Translations under genes and position numbers: made by a program
The notes under the pieces: model-generated
Databases searched by the model: none
What the model was told of the DNA's origin: nothing
Seen by the model: the letters and a program-made list of their open reading frames with translations, nothing else
Origin: Mucidula mucida
Taxonomy: Eukaryota; Basidiomycota; Agaricomycetes; Agaricales; Physalacriaceae
Reading direction: 5' to 3'
DNA length: 56,834 nucleotides
NCBI GenBank assembly: GCA_015501055.1
Contig: JADNYV010000231.1
Location: 1-56,834 of the forward strand
In this document: piece by piece, positions 44,760 through 56,199 of the stretch
How positions within the stretch are numbered: position 1 is the stretch's first letter
How the letters are laid out: each line of letters starts with the position of its first letter

Positions 44760-45824
44760 CAGCCCAATGTTTTCAAACCAAGACGAACTGCATATGGCTA
44801 TAGATCTCTGGCTGCCGCCACCATCGAGTTCATCGTCGGATTCTCGCCCCCACCACATGCCGCCGCCACCACCGATTGCGCGATTTATCTCCGTGCAGGA
44901 CGTCACATGCGAGATCTTTGAGAAAGAGGACATCAGGAAAAGCCCTACCCCGCCTGCCTTGCTAGAGATGGCCTCGACTTCGCATGACTCAGATGGACGA
45001 CACATCGCTGAACTGCGTGACGCGCCGTAGCGCTCTGCGAAGCTGTGACGCGCTCTCTGTCAATTTAAGCTACATCAGTTTGCGTGGAGATGCGTTAGGG
45101 TAGGAAAAGACGACGAGACATTACGCACGTATGCCAACCATCCCTTTTCATCTTGTTGCCAGCTCGCTGACCTTCCGCCAGACGCCATGCTCCCTGGTAG
45201 CGGACAGCTTCTGTATCAAAGGAAATAAATCCTCGTCTCTGAAATCTTACCTGCAGTTTCTTGTCTCATAGAAGGTTACCAAACGGACGAAGCGTCGAAC
45301 TCGCTGAATGTGGCCTCCCTTGCTATGATCGCTTCTACAACTTTAGCGACACCACAATACTTTGTATTGCCTTCCTTACAAAACTTCGCAAGTTCATCTT
45401 GTTTCAGCGGCCGCGAAGTTGATCGACTCTGGAGAAATTGGATGCGTGATGGTTGACCACACTAGCTTTGGTCTACAGGGAGGCAAAGTCGTCTTGGGAT
45501 TGTTTGTTGGAACCGCATGTTAACGACATCTCATGAGCGAACAGAAAATTTGGACTTTGGTCGGCTTCCCGGGCTAGAACACGATACTTGTGCGTCTCCC
45601 AGTGCCTGATTTGTCCTCGATACACCGGGGAATCTCATTCAGCGGAACAGTCGGACTGTTCGTCAGAGTCGTTTCCTGTGCAAGTGATAGGATCTGTCAA
45701 TGACGAGGGCTACTCATGAGAATCAGTGGAGCGCGAGTGGCTATGAATGCGATTCGATACACCTCGTCGTTTCATTCTACACATAAAGAGGCAGATGCAT
45801 TCGCAGATTTCGCAAAGCATCATC
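44760..45824. other. Spacer duplicated from 41.9-42.5 kb
   Basis: Blocks such as ACAGCTTCTGTATCAAA and GAATGTGGCCTCCCTTGCTATG recur in the spacer before the first membrane-protein copy. They show that the duplication includes the intergenic DNA. No gene of its own is supported. Confidence 0.55.
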
Positions 45825-47058
45825 ATGTCCGCGACGTTTGAAGACTACGGGCTCACTGAAGCCGATGTTCAGTCTATCTCTCGATAAACTTGCATCCTGT
45901 CATTCTGCTCGTCTTCTGCCATGGCATTCACACCTGCATCTCCGCTGTTGCCTTGTATTATGACATCCTCCTTGTCTTCCTTGTATTGACTTTTCTGGTA
46001 GCTCAGAATGCTCAGTTTCAGCGGAAGCAAATTACCTTGGCCAGCCTTGTCGCCTTCTTTTGGTCAGCCAATACTGTTAGCATGGCTTTGCAATGGAAAA
46101 TTGTCAGTGATGTCTTCATCAGCCACTGGAGGATGAGTTCGACTTTCACATTCATGGCGATACACCGGCCTCTCAGGCAATCAATATTGTGCGAGGGCTC
46201 AACACCTTTCTTGCGGACGTGACATTGGTGTGTACATTGACTTCACTGTCACTGGCGTTTGATTCAACCTTTGACTAGATTTGGCGCTGCTGGGTTATGT
46301 ACGGTGGGAGTCTATTGGTTGTGGCTATACCCAGTCTATGCCTCGTCACCGAGACAGGTAAGTTTCATCACTCGAAAAGTGTTTCTCTCTCACCGTCCCG
46401 CGTAGTTAGTGTCATTATCGTCACTGTTCTCGATACCTTCCCCCATTCTAATGCTACTGGATCAATTGGAGGTTGGTCTATTACTTGATGACCTTGATAA
46501 CAAACGGGCTCTGCACTTTCCTCATCCTGTTCCGCATTGTGCGAATTAGTGGCGTGGGTGCAAGTTTCAAGACGTACCGCGGTATCATCGAGATTCTTGT
46601 CGAGTCAGCTGCGATATATTCAGCCATCTATATTGCTCTCCTTGTCACATATGCGTACGCGTCCTACACAAATCAGTTGGTCTTGAGCGCCTCTTCGTAT
46701 CTTATGATGATATCATACAGCATCACGGTGAGTGCTTCTTCACAGCGAAACGTTCTCTACTGTAGGGTGTAGCTCACAGTAGTGCACTCAGGGTATCGCA
46801 CCGACTCTCATCATTGCTCGCGTCATGGCCGGGCATTCGCGTCCAGACGATTCATGGACGCGTCCTTCTCTTCCTCACCTGCGGACTCCGATGCGGTCTA
46901 TCGCAGAGTCTTTGAGGTTTGCCAGTGCTCCCAATCGTAGTACCGGCACGAGCGTAGACAACGATGTGGAACAGGCTGACGGAACGTCCTGGTCAGCATC
47001 TCACAACGCTGAAGGCAAGTCGTCCGAGGCGAAGGTTGAGATAAGGAGTCGTCGGTGA
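45825..47058 (+). pseudogene. Multipass membrane protein, second copy of the duplication
   Basis: The start codon at 45825 opens MSATFEDYGLTEADVQ. One base is missing after VQS compared with the first copy, so the frame is lost early. Downstream helices are well preserved: HPVILLVFCHGIHTCISAVAL, ILLVFLVLTFLVAQNA, WRCWVMYGGSLLVVAIPS and SAAIYSAIYIALLVTYAYASY. The cytoplasmic tail ends AKVEIRSRR. Introns have GTAAGT and GTGAGT donors. Without the 1-nt deletion, and a small deletion near 46130, it would be a seven-helix protein of the unclassified Agaricomycete type. A sequencing error cannot be excluded. Confidence 0.6.
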
Positions 47059-47423
47059 AACCAATTTTTGGTGGCAATCTGGCAACTGGAAGTTTTCTAT
47101 TATCCTAATATTCACATATGTATTTGCCTTCGTTTGTGTTGATTCCTTCCTTTATTCGTTTGCTACTATTTTTTACGTAGACCCAGAATGGCGCCACGCC
47201 CGAGGATTCCGGAAAGGTGCTGTATCGCTCACAACCCGATCCTCCTGCTCTCGTTCCGACCATTAACAGAATATCAATCAGATTCAAGTTTTCATAACTA
47301 GTCAAGTTGAAGTAAACATTATAGGTACAAATGTATCTAGGAGTCAAGAGCATCATAGTAGGTAGGTAGAGAGACCATAGTAGAAAGGAGGAGCATATAA
47401 AACACACACATGTACGGAAAGCA

Positions 47424-48070
47424 TTACAACGCAAAATCCGATGGCATCCTGCCCAGCTTCTCGGTAACAGCCCAAAACGGGACCGTCTCTTGTCTGGAAA
47501 GACTGGAGGTCAGAGCGTGTCTGGCGACATAGTCGGGTACGGGCTGGCGCTGCTGATCAGGAGGAGCTACAGCGGAATTGTTGAAGATGTGTGAGGAAAA
47601 CGAGTTGGCAGGTGGTTGTTGTTGTTGAAAGGAAGACGAGGATGAGGATGAGGACGAGAGGTGAAAGTTGAGTGGCGTAAGCGCCATAGCCACTTCGCGT
47701 TCATCTTCCTCTGTCTCTGCTGATGAACCTCGTCGTCGGATGGGTGATTCCACGGGAGTGTTGTGGCGGCGGCGGCGGGGAGGCACGCGCGTGGGGGCTT
47801 TGTGCCCGGAAGGACGCGTCGGGGTCCGAGGGCGGAGGAGGCTGAATTCGTGTTTAATCAAGAAAAATAAGGTGGAGGAGGACATATACATTTGACTGCC
47901 TTGGGTTTCTTCTGGCTCTTCAAGACCTTGTCGAGTCTAGTCTGTCGAGTAACGGCGACTTTGGACTTTCCCTTTCTAGCGGTCTGCTTCTTGCCACGGG
48001 GTTTCTTGGTCGGGGGTGGGGGTGGGGGTTCAGAGGCTTGGAGGGCGCGTGCTTGTGAGCGGGTGAACAT
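47424..48070 (-). CDS. Small basic, low-complexity protein of unknown function
   Basis: The start is set at 48070 (MFTRSQARALQASEPPPPPP) because a TATATATAAA box lies about 65 bp upstream on this strand. The N-terminus is rich in Lys and Arg (KKPRGKKQTARKGK). An intron of about 45 nt near 47850 probably links it to a second part with RRRRHNTPVESPIRRRG, a run of serines, QQQQ and the ending WAVTEKLGRMPSDFAL. The splice phase was not settled. The composition suggests a nuclear, disordered protein. No family is recognised. Confidence 0.45.
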
Positions 48071-48702
48071 TGGTAGGAGGAAGGAAGGAAGGCGATGTTG
48101 TTGGATGAAAGACCCCATTCATGCGATGCGCCCTTTATATATATAGTGATCATGGTCTTTGTCTTGCCAAAAATCACCGGGGCCAGTAGTCCTTGGGCCG
48201 TGTACATTGTATCATATTCCATGGTCTTTGACATGATCAAAGCGAAAGCAAAGACGCGTGTCCGGGGGTTTATTGATACACCGGGTTTTGGATCATCATC
48301 ATCAATCACTTGGCAGCTACAGTACGACAACTACCCTTCACTTCACCGACAAGCCAATCTCGCAGCAGCAATACACCACAAAAATTGTTGCGCCTCCTCC
48401 GGTAGAGCTTAGGGGAAGCTCAACAAACGGAAAGACCAGGATCATGACCCCTCAGGCATAGATCCCGTCTCGGTATATTGCTCATGTCCATGGAGCTGTA
48501 CCGCTATGTGCTTGCTCTCTGTCATTGATGTTTCTCGCTCAAAAGGAGCATAGCCAATCATTCACTAGATATCTTCTACAAATAAGTGTTCGCTATTGGC
48601 GAGAAGCATTTCGTAGCTAATGAATGCTCGATACAGACAAGAAGGGAAAAGAACTAATTCTACGAGTTCGTTGTATCATGAAAGACATCTCTGTATTTCC
48701 TC
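48071..48702. other. Intergenic region
   Basis: This holds the promoter of the basic protein (TATA-like TTTATATATATAG at about 48132) and the region beyond the stop of the cupredoxin gene. No gene was seen. Confidence 0.4.
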
Positions 48703-49652
48703 TCACATCAGAGCCATACCAACAACAGCAGCTCCCACTCCCAACCACAAACTCGCTTGATTCCCTAGCGCGGAATCTGGTGTATTCGTACTGGTCGCAG
48801 AAGAAGACCCGCCGCTCGACGTCGCACTACCACTGGCACCTGAGCCACCCGGAGACGTCGCCGTAACAGCCGGGGTCCCAGCCAACACAGCGCCATCGGT
48901 AATCGGACCTGGAACCGTCGACGCCGACGCACCGCTCCCAACGAGAGCACCAACTCCTTGCTACAAGCAAAAATCCCTCTGTTAGAGAAGATTCGAAGAA
49001 TGAGAAAATCACATACCCCAGGCGTCCCCGTGAACCCGTGCGCATTGCTTTGGAAAGCCTGGAAGGAGTTGCTACCCGATGCAGGAGGGTTGATGGCCCC
49101 GACCATGCCCGCGATGCAGTGTGGGGAGGGTATGAGTTGTTTGCAGAAGAACCAGAGCGCTGGGAAAAAAAGGTGGTGTGTTTTTAGACTTGGGACTTGG
49201 AAAAGAGGAAGAGGAAGAGAGCCATACGCGTCGAGGCATCTGTGATAGTCAGATTCCACACAGGCGTTTCGCCTACGCCGTTCTCGGGTATGAAGACCCA
49301 GCCCGAGTCGAAGCCGCCGTCCATGGGGTCGCATGGGTCGGAGAAGGTGGATTGGGTGATGGAGTGGTTTCCTGGGCTATGGACGACAGGGCGTCAGCTC
49401 GAAGGGAAGGGAAAGGAAAAGAAAGGTCGACGAACGCTCCAGTGAATTGGAACATGACGATGTCGCCTTCACTCCCATTGACGCTGGGTGGGATGAACTG
49501 GAATATGCCTCCATCTGTTGTCGCTTCTCCGCCGACTTTTACTGTGATCTGGGAAGGAGTGAGTACATGTACTAGTAGGCGAATTGAAGTTTTACCGTGT
49601 TCTGAGCATATGCCACAGTGGCCAAGAGTAGGAAGGTTAAGCCTGAGCGCAT
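48703..49652 (-). CDS. Cupredoxin-like GPI-anchored extracellular protein
   Basis: The start is MRSGLTFLLLATVAYAQNT, a signal peptide. A GTAAAA donor and CCCAG acceptor lead to VKVGGEATTDGGIFQFIPPSV and GDIVMFQFTGA. The next exon has PGNHSITQSTFSDPCDP. WFFCKQ and PHCIAGMVGAINP follow. His in NHS, Cys in FFCKQ, His in PHC and Met in GMV are placed as in a type-1 copper site. The C-terminus is Ser/Thr/Gly-rich with a final hydrophobic helix (SLWLGVGAAVVGMALM), i.e. a GPI signal. Such extracellular serine-rich plastocyanin-like proteins are common on mushroom hyphae. Copper binding is inferred from the residues. Confidence 0.8.
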
Positions 49653-50490
49653 GATTCGTGACAGGTTGTAGTAGGCACTGTTTGTATTAAGCAACCCATT
49701 AGACACCTCGCTTTTATGGCGCGAGACAATTCCGCGGCGTCTTCATTAACGTGTGTGCCGGCTCCATCTGCGCTTGGTAAGTCTCTTCACACGGAAATAG
49801 ACAATACTCACACAAAGCAAGTTTCACTAGGGCGCTTTGGGATGGAATATCCCACCGACGTACGTTCAGCTTAATATAAACGCTAGACGAGGCTGTGAAT
49901 TCCCAAGGGCGCCAACTTACCATAACGGTCATGGGTCGATAGAAGGCTATATCCGACTATGAACGGCCTTTTTATGACCAGGTGTGTACGGTATGGCGGC
50001 TGCATGGTCGACTGCGGAAAGCAGTGAAGCTGACAGAAGCCGTGGAGGACGTCGTTTTCGGATTCCACGCTTCAGGTAGCAAGCATCTTTGCTGAGAGAA
50101 CGTTGAAAAGCAAAAATACGGTCATGGACATCTCGGGGCGGTGTTCAAGGTGATGGGTCATAGCCGCTGACGTCCAGTAGATAATGAATGTTCTGAATCA
50201 GAAGAGCATATAATACTCAGCACCTCACTTGAACAGACGAAGGACCAGCAAAGGAGGGAATTTGAAACTAGTAATGGGGTCCAGACCTTTCGGGAGAGTC
50301 CGCGGATACCATCCATCGTCGGCCAGCCGAGACTGCGCGCCTACGAGCCTATCGTCCCCCCAACTCTCAAGTCTGGATGTATCGCGAATTGGAAGTGGGA
50401 TGGGCGCTTCTTATAAAGAGGCTGGTGGACGGTTGTCAGAGACCCAACACCACATAAGCATCATCAGCGCAATAACAAACCTCACCTCTA
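49653..50490. other. Intergenic region without a supported gene
   Basis: Short frames only. It should contain the promoter of the cupredoxin-like gene. Confidence 0.4.
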
Positions 50491-50492
50491 TC

Positions 50493-50807
50493 ATGTACTA
50501 CACACTCGTCGCCAGCCGCAACGTGCGTACAATTCTTCCGTGCCCGATTTTCGTGCGCTGATTTTTTGATGATATATCATATAGACCTTTGCCGTGTGGG
50601 TGTCAATACAGACTGCGCTCGCGACCTTCGTTGTCGTGAGAAATGCACCACAGTAAGTTTCGTACTACAGAATTAGCATGGGAGATGAGTTTGCTGACTT
50701 TTGAATAGAACTTTTGAACTCACATCACCCATACGGTCCCGCTTGGAACAGATGAGGTCGAGGACGATGACCCATTAGAAGGCATAGATGTGCAGGTGTA
50801 CGATTAG
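50493..50807 (+). pseudogene. Short gene fragment, possibly the 3' end of a membrane protein
   Basis: Three small exon-like blocks with good donors and acceptors read MYYTLVASRN, then TFAVWVSIQTALATFVVVRNAP. A final block ends in DEVEDDDPLEGIDVQVYD, but in a phase that does not fit. The hydrophobic middle and acidic tail resemble the last exons of the multipass proteins nearby. It could also be a small independent gene. Confidence 0.25.
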
Positions 50808-51062
50808 ACCATTGCGGTGTATTCTGAGAGCGAAGTGTACGAGTATAATATGAAGAGATGACGACTCTGCCCCGATACGGGAGTAAATTGACCTCAAAGG
50901 AATCTGATAGCGGCTCGCTCGTTGACAAGAGCCAGTTGATGCCGACGAGTTGAGTGTCTTCGTAGAGCTACTCGAGTATGACGCGCAACTGAGACGATGA
51001 TGGCAGGAAAAAGTTGCACAGCCACCGCCACGCTCTTTCGATTTTTCTTTGGCACTTGCTTA

Positions 51063-51479
51063 CTACTTCTTGTCTTGCGGGTCTATAACTCGCGTCGCCC
51101 TCCTTCTCAATTCGCTTCTTGTTCCGGAAATCAAGAACGAGCCCTCTGATAACAGCTTCTGGAACAGGCGGTTCCGTCCAGTTTCTAAATTCTGTACTTG
51201 CGCCTCCCCGCATCTTAGAATCAGGCCATACGTTAGTGTTGGCCATCTTTCTCCTGCGTATTCCCAAATTTCCTTTGCTATCTCCCACACAATTTCGTGT
51301 ACGCCGTCTTCGCATTCGAGTTGAATCTGTTCCATCGACTCAGTGACTGCACAATCCGGACAGATGGCGAGATGTTCTTTACCTTCCATCCTCGTGAAGA
51401 AAGCACCTGCAGCGTGTGCTTCGTGTACTCCCCGCCATCGAAACATTTGGCTCTTCTTACTCGTGTTTATTCCTCGCAT
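51063..51479 (-). pseudogene. Non-LTR retrotransposon (LINE) 3' remnant
   Basis: The frame contains GKEHLAICPDC followed by an E-rich stretch, ECEDGVHEIVWEIAKEIW and RWPTLTYGLILRCG. The spaced CPxC plus WExAxExW pattern is that of the C-terminal region found after reverse transcriptase/RNase H in basidiomycete LINE-like proteins. No reverse transcriptase core is present nearby. Sequence to the right (to about 51780) may be further degraded element. Confidence 0.45.
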
Positions 51480-52160
51480 TGACGCCCAGGCGCCGTTCCG
51501 TTGATCTCCTTGATCGCAAATCTGATCCTATCCAAATTGTCCTCGGTGGCTTTTCTCTTTTTAACATCTGTCATCCGGCGAAGTTTCGACTTTCCCATCA
51601 TCATAATTGCAACGTCGCGTCGCATCGCTTTCACTGCCATTTCCGCCTCTTGGCTTACACCATATGGGAAGAGGGAGAGCTCTCATCTTCAAAAGCCCCG
51701 ACTGCCTGTGCGACCCGGCAAGCTTCCCTGAACCTTTGCCGATCTTTGGCCTTTGCTCAGCTCGATGAAAAGGCGACGCTATAACGACGTGTTTTCAATT
51801 CAGGAGAGTCTATCATAGGAGAGCTTCGCGGTCCATGCACAGGTCCTCGCCGTACGCATGGTCCCTCGTCTACTTTTTATTTGGCTGACCTCCCTTGATT
51901 TGTACAGAACCTGAACAAGAGCCGCTTACAATTCTGGAAAGCTTCTGATGGACGAACAAGACCATTTGATGTTGACGCCCGAAAAGGCAACCTAGGCTTG
52001 CGTTTCTATTGTTCGCCCAATCCACACGAATCCACAAAACAAGCCCTCCCAAAATGGCACAAAGGCCTGAGCGCATGATGCTATTGTTCTTTTTCATTAT
52101 AAGGCGCCTCGGCATGATGCGATCGCATCTTTACGACAACCACCCTCCGCACACACTACC

Positions 52161-55100
52161 ATGGACGCCTCACGCGCGATAACCCGTGAAGAATTCTGCG
52201 ATTTGGAGGAATCACTCCTAATCGATATCGCCACTGTATGTTTCTCGCTCTTCTCCCAACGAATGCTGATCACTGTGAATAGGCCCACAATTTGCCCGTA
52301 CTCCGCTGCCCTGGTGGCTCAGTCGACTACCATGAATTCCAGAACCTACTATTCCCAGACGACGCGGATTATATGGACCTTCCAGAGTTCCTGTCCTGGC
52401 ATGAAGACGGCTATCTTGTTCGGAATGGCATCCAACGCAAGCCGATAGCGCCACCATCCATTTTGGAATCATTTCCAGACGAAGACCCCTCCGACGACGA
52501 TGAACAATCCGTTTCCGACGACGACGCCCCTCCTTCTCCTCCTTGCATCACCGATGCGGTGACATGGCGTGAGGCGCAAGCCGACGTGAAGAAGCAGAGA
52601 GATTTACGGGATGCAGAGCAGGGAGAACTCCTCGCATTAGAGGCTCGCGTTTCAACGCGTTCTCTGGCGGCGATGTGGGACCTCGGAAAGCTGAAGAAGT
52701 CTGGCAAGAAGTTGATGGGAGCCATCAGAAGATACGGTGGTGCCGCAACGTTGAAGGCAATTGTGGAAAGAGCGCAGCAGGACGTTAGAGATCAACTCCC
52801 GTACGATTCGGATGATGACGTTTTTGGGAGCAGTTCTTCGGATGAGGAAGACGACGATGGACCGCCGCCGCCACCGCCACCGCCGCCGCCTGGGCCTGGT
52901 GATGGCCACAATCATAAGGATGACGACGACGACAACGAGGACGACGATCAGCCTCCCCATCGCCCCATTGCACCCCGCCTCATCTTCCCGGCACCCGCCG
53001 CGCCAGCGCCAGAAGCTCCCGCATTCAATATGACCGATTTTTTCAATAGTTTCCGAGGGCCATCCCCTCCCGCACCATCGTGGCCTTACCGTGACCATTC
53101 ACCGGGTAGCTATCCTCCACCTCGACACGCGCCGGAAAATTATTTTGATGTTACCGCACCGGAGCGTCGGACGACTTTGCATGAGCTACTGGGATGGGGA
53201 AGCGCTTCCGCATCTACGTATGCGCCGGAAACCCGTTTGTATGCTCCCGCCGCGAGGCCAGCGCAGAATACTTTGTTGGCGGGTTTGCTGCAGGCGGTGG
53301 AAGCGCAAAGGTCTGCTACGCCGGGTCCTAGCGGTCTCCCGTCACCACCTCCTGAGCCTTTCCATGTAGGGCACAGGGAGGCAGACGAAGTTGAAGAAGG
53401 CCTCGAGGTTGACCCGGAGGAATACGTTTTTCTTCATGGGACGCAGTATCATGTTCCACCTCCACGAGCACCGTATGTCCCGCCGGAAGATGAGGAGGAG
53501 GATGATCTGTATGCGAGCGTTTCGCCCGAGGAACGAGCGAGTGGTAGTGTTATCCCTCGACACTTTGCGCCATTGGTTGACGAGGATGATGATCTCTATG
53601 CGCCAATCGCTTCGCACGAGGAACCAGCGGGTACTATTATACCTCCGCCATTGCTTGACGATGACGATGATCTCTACGCGACTCACCAACCAATCGCTTC
53701 GAGTTCTGGTCCGGGAGATGTACATCCGTCTTCAATCGACGACGAAGATGACCTCTACGTGACTCACCAACCAATCGCTTCGAGTTCTGGTCTAGGAGAT
53801 ATGCATGTGTCTTCAGTCGACGACGAAGATGATCTCTACGTGACCCGCGATCCCGCTCCCGCTCCTGTTACTTCCCATTCAGCTCTGCAATCCCCACCTG
53901 CAGTCGATGATGACGACGATCTCTACGCTACCAGTGATCGCGTCACCGCTCCTGTCGCTTCAACCTCCGATGCAGCAGAGTCTGTGCTATTGCGTCCAGT
54001 AGTCTCTGAAGTTCCGTCATCCACTCCGCCAATCGCTTCGACCTCGGAGTTGCCTAGCGATATCCCTGGCCTGGGTAGCCTGGAACAACCCCCAAGCACC
54101 TCAATTCACGACGAGGCTAACGACGACGATTTGCCCCCCGCGCAACGGACCCGAAGGCAGGAACTTCGTGCTCTTATCCGTGTTTGGGAGAGGCAGGCGC
54201 GCTTACACCCGTCCTGGGTACGCCCACCGGCGCGCATTGTGCTTGATCCGCCGTGAGTCCTTTTCGCATGGCTTTGCATCATGCGCGTTGTTTAATCCTG
54301 TACAGGCAAATCCTCGTAGAACGATTTGGTGTGAAGAAAGGCTCTGAATTTTCCCCCGAGATGCAGAGGAGGGTAGCTGAAATTGTGGATTTACAACTGT
54401 GAGTGGATGTTCTTTTTTTGTTTTGCCTTGGGTGTTAATAATATATCAGTGGTACGGAGCACGATGAGCAGGCTCGGAACATGATTGAGTTGATATGGTT
54501 TGTGTCTCCCTTGTGATCTTGTAGATGCATTCTCATATTTTTCTTAGTGCCGATTTACAAGCACAGCAAGACAGATGGGAAGAACGTATGACGTGAGCTG
54601 CATTTCTCTATTTGCGATACAAGCATCCTCACACTACTCCAAAGACGTAGACATCGTTTGAGAAGACAGACACGGCCACCCCAGCGTCAGGCGACACCTG
54701 GACCTTCGCGTCCTCGACCTTCTCCCGCGCCTTCTTCCAGAATGATGAAAATCGATAGCAGAGGTATCAGATACTCCCCGTTTCCAAGCCCTGCATCTCG
54801 AAAGAGACCCCGCGATGAGGGCGAGGCAGCCGACTCTGAGTCTGTATCTGCCAAACGGATGCGGAGCTTGTCGGCGTCAGCGTTTTCAACTCTGCCTCCC
54901 TCTGCTGCGCACACTTCGTTGTCGGCTCCTCCGATGGCTGCCAATCGCAAACGCGCGAGGGAAGATGACGACGATGATGATGGTGTTGAGGACACACCGC
55001 GTGAAGGTGTACGGTCTGGCTTGTGGTCGTGGATCAGCTCGCCTTTCCGGTCCATGCCTCCTCCGCCCCCACCTCCTGCGCCTCGTGCACCATCCCCGCC

Positions 55101-55745
55101 CGCCGCTGTTTCGCGTAGTCCCACGCCCATTGCACACCCGTTTGTCTGGCCACCGCCTCGGCGCCGTAAATACGAGCCCAGTGCTGGATCTTCTTCCACG
55201 GCCATTCCCTACACGCCCTTACCCCCGCCCCCCAAGAAACTGACGCGTGCAGAACGCGAAGAGCTCGCACGCGATCGGGCGCGGCGGCAGTGGGAGAACA
55301 GTCGTACAGTCCCGAGAGACTGGGCGGACACGTCGGTGAGAGGAAGGAATCCAGCGTTTCTTAGGGATTTTGACGATTTTGCACAGAGTGAGAGGAGGGG
55401 GCCGGTTTTTGATGAGGAGGTGAAGGTTACGAAGAAGTATGGGGTGAAGGATTATCGACGGGCGCCGAAGAGGACGAGGAGTGTAGAGGGTGTGAGGTTG
55501 CCGCAGAGGGGGTTTAATCCGGCGTTGAATGCGTTTTACTTTTATCATGCCGTCTGCGCCTGTTGCTCCGCCACCAGCGCCGGCGCCGCCTGTGCTGCCG
55601 AGTGTCCAGCTTCCGCCTCCCCCGGCCGCTGCGCCTGCTCCCGCCCCCGCTCCTGCGCCGCGTCTAAATGCTTTGAGATTGCGATTTCCTATTCCTGATG
55701 ATGAGGAGTCGAGTGATGATGAGAGGAGAAATGATTGTTTGTTGT
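52161..55745 (+). CDS. Long disordered acidic/proline-rich protein with DDLY repeats
   Basis: Exons 52161-52235, 52283-54252, 54306-54398, 54450-54497, 54548-54592 and from 54645 join in phase. A short helical N-terminus (MDASRAITREEFCDLEESLL, HEFQNLLFPDD) is followed by acidic and poly-Pro tracts. The central part (53500-53940) repeats an acidic cluster ending in DLYA/DLYV six times; two copies also carry THQPIASSSG. A helical block (RRQELRALIRVWERQARLHPSW, RRVAEIVDLQL, ARNMIELI) and a basic Ser/Pro-rich C-terminal region (RKRPRDEG, KRARED, FNPALNAF) follow. At about 55545 the frame changes from one ending CSAT to one rich in Pro/Ala with DDEESSDDE, so the true C-terminus is uncertain. No family is recognised. 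A nuclear scaffold or transcription role is only a guess. Confidence 0.6.
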
Positions 55746-56199
55746 CTCGTATTATAGATGTACACTGTATTTTTTATTTGTCTAGATGTACAGCACGTTT
55801 GTATTTTTGGTTTTGGGTATTTATTCGCGCTTGCTTTTGGGTTCTCTTATTGGAGAACCACTTTTCATCTGTCCGTAGGACATTTGTTTGTCGAAATTAA
55901 ATCTGGGGTGGCGGTGGCGTGGTGTATCTGGCACACGCTCAAATGGTTGTCTTCGGAAGAAAAGATAGAGCTAACATAAACCTCATAATGTCTTTCGTGC
56001 GCCACTGAACTTGCACACTACTTGTGAACTCGTTTCTCTCTGACGTCGAGTTGAGCACAATGGGCTTTTTTGATGGTCCTTGATGATCACGACCATGCCA
56101 TGCGGCATCTATAGACCACTTTATTGTGTACTACAACAGCCGCAAAAAGTTGCAACGTACGAATAATGACTCGAGCTTCGAGGCCAACGCGTTTGGAGG
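55746..56199. other. Region without a supported gene
   Basis: The 3' flank of the DDLY protein. Hydrophobic short frames at 55760-55900 have no start context or splice support. Confidence 0.4.

Noticed and set aside
52652..53098. Minus-strand Arg/Val-rich frame inside the DDLY gene
   Set aside because: Shadow of Asp/Pro-rich codons; the plus-strand exon chain explains the sequence.
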